A DNA stretch of 64,000 nt from Sva-07 sp963828415 (lineage in GTDB: Bacteria; Actinomycetota; Acidimicrobiia; Acidimicrobiales; Ilumatobacteraceae), in assembly GCA_963828415.1 (NCBI GenBank), contig CAWHEI010000009.1, forward strand, positions 434,001 to 498,000. Direction: 5' to 3'. Numbering within the stretch: the stretch's first letter is position 1; each line of letters begins with the position of its first letter. Shown in pieces: positions 41,088 to 49,605 of this stretch. The position numbers and the translations under genes are program-made. Below the pieces are notes generated by a model. That model was not told where the DNA came from. It was given only the letters and a program-made list of their open reading frames with translations, and made no database searches.

Positions 41088-42458
41088 ATGCCAGCCACCA
41101 TTGACGAGACCGCCGCCACGTCGGTGCTCCACATATCGAACGGATCGCTCATCGACGGCACGGGCGGCGCGCCCGTTCGAGGCACCGACGTGCTGATCGG
41201 GGGCGACAACATCACCGCCGTCGGGGCTCATGGCACGATCGACGTGCCGCCGGGAGCGCGCCACGTCGATGCCGCGGGCTGCACGATCATGCCGGGAATC
41301 ATCGATGCGCACTGCCACATCACGTTCGACGACGTGCAGTCGAACGACGAGCTCTTCTTCCATCGGCCGGCGACGACCGCGGCGATGGTGACGTTGTTCA
41401 ACCTGCCCAAGTTGTTGCTCGCGGGCGTCACCTCGTTGATGGACCCCGACACGATCATGGGCATCGGGCCCGAGATCCGCGAGGTCGTCGAGTCCGGGGC
41501 CTTTCCGGGCCCTCGCATCGCCACGGGCGTGCAAGCGCTGCTGACCTCGGTCGGTGGCACGGCGGGCCGTCTCATTCCCGACGACGGCAAGGTGGGGTAC
41601 GCAGCGGTCGTCAACACGATCGACGAGATGGTCGTCGAGACCCGCCGTCAGATCAAGAATGGCGCCGACTGGATCAAGATCCACGCGACTGGCTCGATCC
41701 CGACGCATGCCGGCGAACTGCAGGTCTGGACGCTCGACGAGATGAAGGCGGTGTGCGACACCGCACACGCGCTCGGCGTTCCGGTCACGGCGCACTGTCG
41801 CAGTGCGTCGTCGACGCGAGACGCGGCGCGCGCCGGCGTGGACCTGATCCTGCACGCGTCCTTCCTCGACGATGAGGCGCTGCAAGCAGTCATCGACCAG
41901 GGAGCGGCCATCTGTCCCACATTCACCTTTCTCGCCAATCTGGCCGACTACGGCGAGCGCGTCGGCGCCGGCGTCGGCATGCAGGACATCTTCAGGGGGG
42001 AGATCAAGTCGACCGCAGCGATGATCCGAACGGCGTACGACGAGGGGGTGCCGATCCTGTGCGGCTCGGAGAGCGGATTCGCCCTCACGCCCTACGGTCA
42101 CTGGCATGCCCGCGAAATGGAGGTGTTCGTGAACGAACTCGGTCTCAGTCCCGTCGAGGCGATCTCGTGTGCCACGCAGAGCAACGCGATTGCCATGCGA
42201 ATGGAAGGCGAACTCGGCGTCGTTGCGGCCGGAGCCAGGGCCGACGTGCTGGTGGTCGACGGTGATCCATCGCTCGACGTCACCGTGCTCCAGGACCGCT
42301 CGCGCCTGCGTGCCGTGGTGAGCCGGGGCGGTCTGGTCGATCTCGACCAGCCCTGGCCGGAGCGGCGCACGATCGCCGGCGAGAAGGTGGGGAACTGGGC
42401 CGCCGAGACGCTGACGTACGAGCGCGCCGTCGCCGGCGCCGACGAGAGTGGGAGCTGA
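41088..42458 (+). CDS. Imidazolonepropionase-like amidohydrolase
   Basis: About 456 residues. Beta-sandwich ends enclose a TIM barrel with IIDAHCHITF (HxH), DWIKIHATG (candidate carbamylated Lys), PVTAHCRS and LILHASF (His ligands). The last metal ligand, normally Asp in a GTDSG-like motif, appears as ILCGSESGF, so Glu or Ser stands at that place. Family members hydrolyse cyclic amides, dipeptides or lactones. GTG 41079 is an alternative start. It is followed 1 bp later by a Dabb gene. Confidence 0.82.
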   Translation: MPATIDETAATSVLHISNGSLIDGTGGAPVRGTDVLIGGDNITAVGAHGTIDVPPGARHVDAAGCTIMPGIIDAHCHITFDDVQSNDELFFHRPATTAAMVTLFNLPKLLLAGVTSLMDPDTIMGIGPEIREVVESGAFPGPRIATGVQALLTSVGGTAGRLIPDDGKVGYAAVVNTIDEMVVETRRQIKNGADWIKIHATGSIPTHAGELQVWTLDEMKAVCDTAHALGVPVTAHCRSASSTRDAARAGVDLILHASFLDDEALQAVIDQGAAICPTFTFLANLADYGERVGAGVGMQDIFRGEIKSTAAMIRTAYDEGVPILCGSESGFALTPYGHWHAREMEVFVNELGLSPVEAISCATQSNAIAMRMEGELGVVAAGARADVLVVDGDPSLDVTVLQDRSRLRAVVSRGGLVDLDQPWPERRTIAGEKVGNWAAETLTYERAVAGADESGS

Positions 42459-42459
42459 C

Positions 42460-42753
42460 GTGTTCCGTCATGTGGTGATGTTCCGGTGGGCCGAGGGCGT
42501 GGATCAGACGCACGTCGACGAAGTGACCCGACGCCTCGACGAGTTGCCGCCAGCCATCGCGCTGATCCGTTCATACCTCCACGGCCCCGATGCTGGCGTG
42601 AACGATGGCAACTTCGACTACGTCGTCGTGGCCGATTTCGACTCGGTCGACGACTACATCGCGTACCGGGACCATCCGGCACACAGTGCGTTCGTCGGCG
42701 ATTTGATCGCTGGGCGCGTCAGCGAGCGCTCGGCGATGCAGTACTCCATCTGA
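42460..42753 (+). CDS. Stress-responsive alpha/beta-barrel (Dabb) protein
   Basis: 97 residues. Starts FRHVVMFRWAEGVDQTHV and has FDYVVVADFDSVDDYIAYRDHPAH, the Dabb ferredoxin-like signature. Small dimeric proteins of this fold act as cyclases or accessory enzymes in aromatic/polyketide pathways. The GTG has GGAG 5 nt upstream. Last gene of the catabolic island. Confidence 0.85.
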   Translation: MFRHVVMFRWAEGVDQTHVDEVTRRLDELPPAIALIRSYLHGPDAGVNDGNFDYVVVADFDSVDDYIAYRDHPAHSAFVGDLIAGRVSERSAMQYSI

Positions 42754-42805
42754 GTGCCTGGCCACCGTCGATCGCAGCAGCGGTCGAACAGAGAGCTGCG
42801 CTGTG

Positions 42806-42817
42806 GAACACATGTTC
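42806..42817. promoter_or_regulatory. LexA/SOS box upstream of uvrA
   Basis: GAACACATGTTC, a perfect GAAC-N4-GTTC operator, 5 bp upstream of the -10 box TAGGAT (42823-42828). Same arrangement as at uvrB. Confidence 0.88.
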
Positions 42818-42822
42818 GGCGA

Positions 42823-42828
42823 TAGGAT
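42823..42828 (+). promoter_or_regulatory. -10 box for uvrA
   Basis: TAGGAT, 9 nt before the uvrA ATG; transcript start is expected within 2-3 nt of the start codon. Confidence 0.5.
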
Positions 42829-42837
42829 CGTGCGCTG

Positions 42838-45723
42838 ATGGCCGCCACCACCACCCGTCAGCGCTCCACGAAGTCGAAATCCGACGAGGCTCAGATCATC
42901 GTTCGCGGTGCCCGGGAGCACAACCTCAAGAACGTCAACGTCGAGCTGCCGCGCGACAAGCTGATCGTGTTCACCGGTCTGTCGGGCTCGGGAAAGTCGA
43001 GCTTGGCGTTCGACACCATCTACGCAGAGGGTCAGCGTCGCTACGTCGAGTCGCTGAGTTCCTACGCCCGTCAGTTCCTCGGGCAGATGGACAAGCCCGA
43101 CGTCGACGTGATCGAAGGGTTGTCGCCGGCCATCTCGATCGACCAGAAGTCGGCGAGCCGCAACCCACGCTCCACCGTGGGCACGATCACCGAGGTCTAC
43201 GACTACCTGCGCCTGCTGTACGCGCGCATCGGCATCCAGCACTGCCCGAACGACGGCACCCGGCTGCAGCGCCAGACGCCGCAGCAGATCGTCGACCGCA
43301 TCCTCGACATGGACGACGGCATCCGCTTCCAGGTGCTCGCGCCGGTGGTGCGCGGTCGCAAGGGCGAGTACGACACCCTGCTGGCCGACATGTCCGGGCA
43401 GGGCTACGTGCGCGCCCGCATCGACGGCGAGACCGTCGACATCGACGAGTTCCTCAAGCGCGACGAACGGCTCGCCAAGTACGAGAACCACAAGATCGAA
43501 ATCGTCGTCGACCGACTCGTGCTCAAGGAGGGCATCGAGCGTCGCCTCACCGAGTCGCTCGAACAGGCGCTCGGCCTGGCGGACGGTGTCGCTGAGATCG
43601 AGGTGGTGCCCCGCGAGGGCGAGGGCCAGCCCGAAACGCTCACGTTCAGCCAGCACCTCGCGTGTCCAGTGTGCGGAACCAGCTACGACGAGCCGGCGCC
43701 GCGCAACTTCTCGTTCAACTCCCCGTACGGAGCGTGTGCGGCGTGCGACGGGTTGGGCACCACGTTCGAGGTCGACCCCGAGCTGATCATCCCGGACCCC
43801 GAACTGTCGCTGCTCGACGGCGCGATTGCTCCGTGGCGCAGCGCGAATACGCAGTACTTCACGCGCATGCTCGAGTCGGTCGCCGAGGTGCACGACATCG
43901 ACATGAATGCGCCGTGGGAGAAGCTCACCGCCAAGCAGCAGAAGGTCGTGCTGCACGGTGTGAAGGGCAAGATGACCGTGAAGTACAAGAACCGCTACGG
44001 GCGGTCGCGGTCGTACTCGACCGAGTACGAAGGCGTGATCCCGTGGATCAAGCGGCGTCACGAGGGAAGCGACAGCGAGTGGGCCCGCGACCAGTACGAG
44101 GGGTACATGCGCCTCGTGCCGTGCAGCACCTGCGACGGTGCCCGACTCAAGCCGTCGACGCTGGCGGTAACGATCGAGGGCAAGCACATCTCCGAAGTGT
44201 CCGACATGTCGATCGGCGAGTCGGCCAAGTTCCTCGCCGCACTCGAACTCTCCGAACGCGACCGGATGATCGCCGAGCGAGTCACCAAGGAGATCAATGC
44301 CCGCCTCGGGTTCCTGCTCGACGTCGGCCTCGACTACCTCACTCTGTCGCGGGCGGCTGGCACTTTGGCCGGCGGCGAGGCGCAGCGCATCCGGCTGGCG
44401 TCGCAGATCGGCTCCGGGCTGGTCGGCACGCTCTACGTGCTCGACGAGCCGTCGATCGGGCTGCATCAGCGCGACAACCGCCGGTTGATCGACACGCTCA
44501 CACGGCTTCGCGACCTCGGCAACACGGTCATCGTGGTCGAGCACGACGAGGAGACGATCCGCGAGAGCGACTGGATCGTCGACATCGGTCCGGGCGCCGG
44601 CGAGCACGGGGGAGAGGTCGTCTACTCCGGCAAGGTGCCCGGGATTCTCAAGGTCAAGGAATCGGTGACGGGCCAGTACCTGTCGGGTCGCAAGTCGATC
44701 CCGGTGCCCGAGGCGCGCCGTCCGCAGGGCCTCGAGTCGCTGCGCATCGAGGGCGCCCGCGAGCACAACCTGCAGAACATCGACGTCGACATCCCGCTCG
44801 GCAACTTCGTGGCGGTCACCGGCGTGTCGGGGTCGGGCAAGTCCACGCTCGTGCGCGACATCCTGTTGCCGGTGCTGATGCAGCGGATCTACAAGTCGAA
44901 GATGTCGGCCGGCAAGCACAAGCGAATCACCGGCATCGAGTACCTCGACAAGGTGATCGACATGGACCAGTCGCCGATCGGTCGCACCCCGCGATCGAAC
45001 CCGGCGACCTACACCGGCGTGTTCGACAACGTGCGCAAGCTGTTCGCCTCCACCAACGAGGCGAAGGTCCGCGGCTACATGCCGGGGCGGTTCTCGTTCA
45101 ATGTCAAGGGCGGGCGCTGCGAGGCGTGTTCCGGCGACGGCACGTTGAAGATCGAGATGCACTTCCTGCCCGATGTGTACGTGCCGTGCGAGGTGTGTCA
45201 CGGCGCCCGGTACAACCGCGACACGCTCGACATCGAGTTCAAGGGGAAGAACATCGCCGAGGTGCTCGACATGCCGGTCGCCGAGGCGGTCGACTTCTTC
45301 GCCAACCAGCCGGGGATCGCCCGCTACATGCAGACGCTGGTCGACGTCGGACTCGGGTACGTGCGTTTGGGTCAGTCGGCACCGACGCTGTCGGGCGGCG
45401 AAGCGCAGCGGGTGAAGCTGTCGGCAGAGCTGGCCAAACGGTCCACCGGCCACACGATCTACCTGCTCGACGAGCCGACCACCGGCTTGCACTTCGACGA
45501 CGTCCGACGACTGCTCACCGTGCTGCAGCGTCTCGTCGATCAGGGCAACACGGTGCTGGTGATCGAGCACAGCCTGGACGTCATCAAGACCGCCGACTGG
45601 GTGATCGATCTCGGGCCGAACGGCGGCACCGGCGGCGGCATGATCGTCGGCGAAGGCCCGCCCGAACACATTGCCTCCCTCGACGCCAGCCACACCGGCC
45701 GCTTCCTCCGCGACGTGCTCTGA
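42838..45723 (+). CDS. uvrA: UvrABC excinuclease subunit A
   Basis: 961 residues, intact. Two ABC ATPase halves: Walker A GLSGSGKSSLAF and GVSGSGKSTLV; signatures LAGGEAQRIRLA and LSGGEAQRVKLS; Walker B VLDEPSIGLHQRD and LLDEPTTGLHFDD. Zinc fingers at CPVCGTSYDEPAP to CAACDG and CEACSGDG to CEVCHG. UvrA dimers find DNA damage and load UvrB. LexA box and near-leaderless promoter directly upstream. Confidence 0.97.
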   Translation: MAATTTRQRSTKSKSDEAQIIVRGAREHNLKNVNVELPRDKLIVFTGLSGSGKSSLAFDTIYAEGQRRYVESLSSYARQFLGQMDKPDVDVIEGLSPAISIDQKSASRNPRSTVGTITEVYDYLRLLYARIGIQHCPNDGTRLQRQTPQQIVDRILDMDDGIRFQVLAPVVRGRKGEYDTLLADMSGQGYVRARIDGETVDIDEFLKRDERLAKYENHKIEIVVDRLVLKEGIERRLTESLEQALGLADGVAEIEVVPREGEGQPETLTFSQHLACPVCGTSYDEPAPRNFSFNSPYGACAACDGLGTTFEVDPELIIPDPELSLLDGAIAPWRSANTQYFTRMLESVAEVHDIDMNAPWEKLTAKQQKVVLHGVKGKMTVKYKNRYGRSRSYSTEYEGVIPWIKRRHEGSDSEWARDQYEGYMRLVPCSTCDGARLKPSTLAVTIEGKHISEVSDMSIGESAKFLAALELSERDRMIAERVTKEINARLGFLLDVGLDYLTLSRAAGTLAGGEAQRIRLASQIGSGLVGTLYVLDEPSIGLHQRDNRRLIDTLTRLRDLGNTVIVVEHDEETIRESDWIVDIGPGAGEHGGEVVYSGKVPGILKVKESVTGQYLSGRKSIPVPEARRPQGLESLRIEGAREHNLQNIDVDIPLGNFVAVTGVSGSGKSTLVRDILLPVLMQRIYKSKMSAGKHKRITGIEYLDKVIDMDQSPIGRTPRSNPATYTGVFDNVRKLFASTNEAKVRGYMPGRFSFNVKGGRCEACSGDGTLKIEMHFLPDVYVPCEVCHGARYNRDTLDIEFKGKNIAEVLDMPVAEAVDFFANQPGIARYMQTLVDVGLGYVRLGQSAPTLSGGEAQRVKLSAELAKRSTGHTIYLLDEPTTGLHFDDVRRLLTVLQRLVDQGNTVLVIEHSLDVIKTADWVIDLGPNGGTGGGMIVGEGPPEHIASLDASHTGRFLRDVL

Positions 45724-45740
45724 CCCACCCGGTCCCGTGC

Positions 45741-45839
45741 GATGAGCGAAACCGCCGTATGCGGCCGGTTGGCTCATCGGTGGGTCGGGCTGGCTGGGTG
45801 TGATGAGCGAAACCGCCGCATGCGGTCGGTTGGCTCATC
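45741..45839. repeat. 38-bp palindromic repeat, locus D (2 copies, 61-bp period)
   Basis: Copies start at 45741 and 45802. Right arm is GGTTGGCTCATC rather than TTCGCTCATC. The spacer starts GGTGGGTCGGGCTGG, closely similar to the locus F spacer. It lies between uvrA and a same-direction MFS gene. Confidence 0.9.
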
Positions 45840-45862
45840 GGTGGAAGTGACAGACTGCCTGC

Positions 45863-47128
45863 GTGGTCGACGCACTGGCTGACACCGGCGTCGACCGGGA
45901 GGCGCTGCAACGCCGCACGCTGCGCTCGCTGCGGTTCGCTCAGGTCCCTGGCCAAGCGGCGGTGGCCGGGATGGTGGCCGTCGTGTCGCTGCTGGCGAGC
46001 GACCTGCTCGGCTCCGACCGCCTTGCGGGGATGGGCAGCGCCTCGTTCACCGTCGGCGCTGCGTTCACGGCCATCCCGCTCGCAGCATTCATGCGGCGGC
46101 GCGGCCGTCGAATCGGGCTCTGGCGGGTGCTGGCGATCGGTGCGCTCGGCGCGTCCGTTGCCGCCACCGGCGGACAGTTGCGGTGGTTCCCGCTCTTTCT
46201 GTTGGGAATGGTGGCGTTCGGTGCGGGCCAGGCGGCCACGCTGCAGCAGCGATACGTGGCCGCCGACCTGGCCGAACCCGACAAGCAGGGTGCATCGATC
46301 GCTGCCATCGTGTGGGTCGGCACGCTCGGCGCAGCCCTCGGTCCGCTGCTGACGCCGTTCGAGAAGGCGGTGGCGGAACGCCTCGGGCTCGACCCGCTGG
46401 TCGGTCCGTTCCTGTTTGCGGCGGCGTTCTTCGTCGTGGCGGCGACGGTCGTATGGGTTCGGCTGCGTCCAGATCCGCTCGAGGTGATCGGCGGAATCGA
46501 TCCACACGCCGAGCGAACCAAACTCACTCGCGTCGTACGGTCGTCGGCCACGGTGATCTGGGCGTCGCCGGGGGCGCGTCTCGGCATTGCTGCGATGGCC
46601 ATCTCGCAGGCGGCGATGGTTGGCGTGATGACGATGACCCCTCCGCACATGAAGGACCACGGCCAGGCCGACTTGTCGGCGTTCGTGATCGCGCTGCACA
46701 TCGTGGGCATGTACGGGCTGGCTCCGTTCGTCGGTCGGTTCGTCGACCACCGCGGCCCGGTCCGTGCGATCCAGGTCGGTGCGATCATCCTCGGGGCGGG
46801 AACCATCACCACCGTGCTTGCGGGGTACGTGCCGGTGCTGATGTTCGTCGGGCTGTTCTTCCTCGGACTCGGATGGAGCTTCGGTCTCATCGGGGGCACG
46901 ACGATCCTGACGGCGTCCGTGCCTGAGGCGTCACGCGTCGAGGTGCAGGGGACCGGTGATCTCACATTGAGCTTGTGCGGAGCCACGGCCGCGCTCAGCT
47001 CGGGGTTCGTGAAGGCATCGTTCGGGTTCCACCTTCTCGCCGACGGCGCAACCGTCCTCGCGGCTGTGCTGCTCGTGCTCGCCTGGTACACCGCGGCGAC
47101 CTCTCCGAATCTCCGCCCAGCACCCTGA
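45863..47128 (+). CDS. MFS transporter
   Basis: 421 residues with about 12 hydrophobic helices and a central loop (DPLEVIGGIDPHAERTKL). An early MRRRGRRIGLW segment matches the loop 2-3 basic motif of the major facilitator superfamily. The substrate is unknown. GTG start 20 bp after the last repeat of locus D. No coupling to neighbours. Confidence 0.8.
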   Translation: MVDALADTGVDREALQRRTLRSLRFAQVPGQAAVAGMVAVVSLLASDLLGSDRLAGMGSASFTVGAAFTAIPLAAFMRRRGRRIGLWRVLAIGALGASVAATGGQLRWFPLFLLGMVAFGAGQAATLQQRYVAADLAEPDKQGASIAAIVWVGTLGAALGPLLTPFEKAVAERLGLDPLVGPFLFAAAFFVVAATVVWVRLRPDPLEVIGGIDPHAERTKLTRVVRSSATVIWASPGARLGIAAMAISQAAMVGVMTMTPPHMKDHGQADLSAFVIALHIVGMYGLAPFVGRFVDHRGPVRAIQVGAIILGAGTITTVLAGYVPVLMFVGLFFLGLGWSFGLIGGTTILTASVPEASRVEVQGTGDLTLSLCGATAALSSGFVKASFGFHLLADGATVLAAVLLVLAWYTAATSPNLRPAP

Positions 47129-47138
47129 TCGGGTGTGC

Positions 47139-47176
47139 GATGAGCGAAACCGCCGTATCCGGTCAGTTGGCTCATC
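47139..47176. repeat. 38-bp palindromic repeat, locus E (single copy)
   Basis: One copy with inner arms ACCG and CGGT and right arm AGTTGGCTCATC, followed by GGTGGGTCG as at loci D and F. It lies between convergent genes (MFS and AbiEi-like). Confidence 0.88.
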
Positions 47177-47194
47177 GGTGGGTCGAGTCGGGGG

Positions 47195-48133
47195 TCATCC
47201 GGCGAGGCGGCGGCGGAGATCGGCGTGGAACGAGGCGACCTCGGCGATCGTCTCGTTGAATCGTTCGTCGTACTGGGACTTGGTGATGCGCGTGGTGGTC
47301 CACCCGACGGTGCGGGCGGCGCGATCGCGACGGGCATCCGCGGCGATTCCCATCGTCTCGCGATGGCGAGGATGCAGGTCGACCTCGATTGCCCACCGCA
47401 GGCCGGGAATGGCGAGATCGAAACGGATCTCGCCGTGGCCGGGGAGATCGATTCGATGTTGGCGAACCAGGCCGATCACGCCAGCGCTGGACAACGCATC
47501 GGCGACGCGGACCTCAGGATGCGACTCGGCCGGCCCGCCCGGCAATCGACGGTCGACGGCTTGGAGGAACGCTCTGGCCCATGGCCGTCGCGGCGACAGC
47601 CAGTCGGCGACCACATCCAGGAAGTCGTCGTCGACGAGCCGTCCGTCGTGCGCTGCCTGCTCGATCACCGACAGGAGGTCATCCGGCCCGAGCCAGCGAG
47701 CGAGGTCGTAGCTCGTCCGTGCTCTCGACGTGATCCTGATGCCGTCGTCGCGTTCGATCACGTCGTGGGCGTGCCGAGCGGCCGTGCGGTACGGGACGAC
47801 CCAGCGGGCGATTGCCGGGTTGCTCGCCGGTGGTGCGAGCACGTGGATCCGTTGGTCGGGCGGCAGCCGGCGAAAGCCCCACAGACGGCCGGCGGTCGGA
47901 CCGGCGATGGCGACATCAGGCCGCGCCGAACACACTGCTGCGCACTGGCTCAGCTCGGTGACCGGGGCACTGGGTGTCCGGTAGGCGCCCCGCAGCACGA
48001 GTTCGAGCCCACCGTCGTGCTGCAACCGCTGGAGTTGGCGCATCGACAGTCCGGCGTCGAGCAACTGTTGTGTCGACGCAACACCGTGCTGGCGTGCGAG
48101 CAGCGCGTGGGCGCTTGAGCTGAGAGTGGCCAC
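47195..48133 (-). CDS. AbiEi-type winged-helix + DUF559/VSR-like nuclease-fold protein
   Basis: 312 residues. N-terminal LLARQHGVASTQQLLDAGLSMRQLQRLQHDGGLELVLRGAYR is the winged helix seen in AbiEi-type antitoxins. The C-terminal part (IRFDLAIPGLRWAIEVD, then DARRDRAARTVGWTTTRI) resembles DUF559/very-short-patch endonucleases. No AbiEii toxin is next to it, so a solitary role is likely. The GTG at 48133 has GGAGG 6 nt upstream, deciding the start over a TTG at 48181. Function unknown. Confidence 0.75.
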   Translation of the reverse strand: MATLSSSAHALLARQHGVASTQQLLDAGLSMRQLQRLQHDGGLELVLRGAYRTPSAPVTELSQCAAVCSARPDVAIAGPTAGRLWGFRRLPPDQRIHVLAPPASNPAIARWVVPYRTAARHAHDVIERDDGIRITSRARTSYDLARWLGPDDLLSVIEQAAHDGRLVDDDFLDVVADWLSPRRPWARAFLQAVDRRLPGGPAESHPEVRVADALSSAGVIGLVRQHRIDLPGHGEIRFDLAIPGLRWAIEVDLHPRHRETMGIAADARRDRAARTVGWTTTRITKSQYDERFNETIAEVASFHADLRRRLAG

Positions 48134-48214
48134 TTCGAACCTCCAGGACGTGATGTCGTCGGAGAGAGTCGGTCCGGTCAAAGCTACCGAGGTCGCACCG
48201 CCGGAACCCCCTGC

Positions 48215-48613
48215 GATGAGTGAAACCGCCGTATTCGGTTGGTTCGCTCATCGGTGGGTCGGTCGGGCTGGGTGCGATGAGTGAAACCGCCGTATTCGGT
48301 TGGTTCGCTCATCGGTGGGTCGGTCGGGCTGGGTGCGATGAGTGAAACCGCCGTATTCGGTTGGTTCGCTCATCGGTGGGTCGGTCGGGCTGGCTGCGAT
48401 GAGTGATACCGCCGTATTCGGTTGGTTCGCTCATCGGTGGGTCGGTCGGGCTGGCTGCGATGAGCGAAGCCGCCGTATTCGGTCGCTTCGCTCATCGCTG
48501 GGTCGGTCGGGCTGGCTGCGCTGAGCGAAGCCGCCGTATCGGTCGCTTCGCTCATCGCTCATCGCTCATCGCTCATCGCTCATCGCTCATCGCTCATCGC
48601 TCATCGCTCATCG
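48215..48613. repeat. 38-bp palindromic repeat, locus F (6 copies, 61-bp period) plus heptamer tract
   Basis: Copies start at 48215, 48276, 48337, 48398, 48459 and 48520; the last is degenerate (GCTGAG, 1 bp short). The spacer is GGTGGGTCGGTCGGGCTGG plus GTGC with small changes. The final right arm runs into nine perfect copies of CTCATCG (48551-48613). The region 48134-48641 holds no supported gene. Confidence 0.95.
48551..48613. repeat. Heptanucleotide microsatellite (CTCATCG x9)
   Basis: Nine uninterrupted copies growing out of the right arm (CGCTCATCG) of the last palindrome. It ends 28 bp before the stop of the rhomboid-like gene. Confidence 0.95.
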
Positions 48614-48641
48614 CTGCGCTGTGCGGGGCGAGCGTGACGCG

Positions 48642-49550
48642 TCAGCGGTTGCGGAGGCGCTTGCTGAGGTCGTTGAGGCGCTTCTTCTCGTCGCCGGTGA
48701 GCGAGTCCATGCCGTTGGCGCCGATCTTGTCGAGCAGAGCATCGAGTTCGATCTGGTCGGCGGCCGAGGGAGCGTTCGGCGGCGGCATCGGCGCCGGTGC
48801 GTTCTTCCATGGCCCTTGCACGACACCGCCCGACTTCGACGGTCCGGAGCCACCCGAGGGCTTCGACTTGCGCTTCTTGGGCTTCGACGTCCCGACGCCG
48901 TCGAGCGGCAGATGCGGGATCGGCCAGCCAGTGGCGAGGCCGAGCGACCGACCGGCGAAGAGCGCCACGCCGATCGACACGAGCAGGAAGATCACCTGAC
49001 CGGTCTGGTCGGTGCCGGTGAACTGCAGGAAGTTGAGCACCGTGAAGATCGCTGCGAGCGCCCACAGTGGGATCACGTCGAACCACTTGACGCCGGGATA
49101 GGTCGCCGCGTACACCCAGATGCCGCCCAGGAACAGCGTGTTCAGGCCGTACTGGATCATGAAGTCGATGCTGTCGGACAGCGGGCCGAGCATCGTGAGG
49201 ATGAGTGCCGGCGCGATCGTGAGCGCAAGCACCCAGGCCAGGAACTTGCCGCGCCCGAACAGCGATTCGAGCTGTTGGCCGAACAGGTAGAAGAACACGA
49301 TGCCGAGCAGTGGCCAGATCGCCGGCTCGGTGGCGACCGGCCAGGTGACCAGTCGCCAGACTTCGAAGTCCCGTACCAGCACGGGAGCGAACCACAGGCG
49401 GTCCCACGCGTCGCGGAAGAGTCCCCAGAGGAACATCGACACGATCGAGAGCCCACACAGAATGTCGGTGGTGGTGATGTCGAAGTTGCCCGCACGGAAC
49501 CAGCCGTCGTTGGGTCGTCGGCGGAAGGCGGCGGCGAACTGGTCGGACAT
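48642..49550 (-). CDS. Rhomboid-like integral membrane protein, probably non-proteolytic
   Basis: 302 residues. About six membrane helices in the first 210 residues (ILCGLSIVSMFLWGLF, LLGIVFFYLFGQQLESLFG, FLAWVLALTIAPALIL and so on) give a rhomboid/derlin-like layout. The protease GxSG motif and a matching His are not found, so it is probably a pseudoprotease. The tail is basic (KPKKRKSKPSG) and ends in a helical motif DALLDKIGANGMDSLTGDEKKRL of the kind seen after actinobacterial rhomboid-like domains. It is divergent from uvrC. Confidence 0.7.
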   Translation of the reverse strand: MSDQFAAAFRRRPNDGWFRAGNFDITTTDILCGLSIVSMFLWGLFRDAWDRLWFAPVLVRDFEVWRLVTWPVATEPAIWPLLGIVFFYLFGQQLESLFGRGKFLAWVLALTIAPALILTMLGPLSDSIDFMIQYGLNTLFLGGIWVYAATYPGVKWFDVIPLWALAAIFTVLNFLQFTGTDQTGQVIFLLVSIGVALFAGRSLGLATGWPIPHLPLDGVGTSKPKKRKSKPSGGSGPSKSGGVVQGPWKNAPAPMPPPNAPSAADQIELDALLDKIGANGMDSLTGDEKKRLNDLSKRLRNR

Positions 49551-49605
49551 CGGGCATCACGGTATCTGGCCGTCCGTATGCTTGAGGCGTCATGGTGGCA
49601 GCGAG

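Noticed and set aside
42571..45777. 1,068-codon frame antisense to uvrA
   Set aside because: Shadow of uvrA.
48134..48641. Protein-coding gene in the 500-bp gap
   Set aside because: Open frames there (for example 48403-48999) are read-through of the palindromes and antisense to the rhomboid-like gene.
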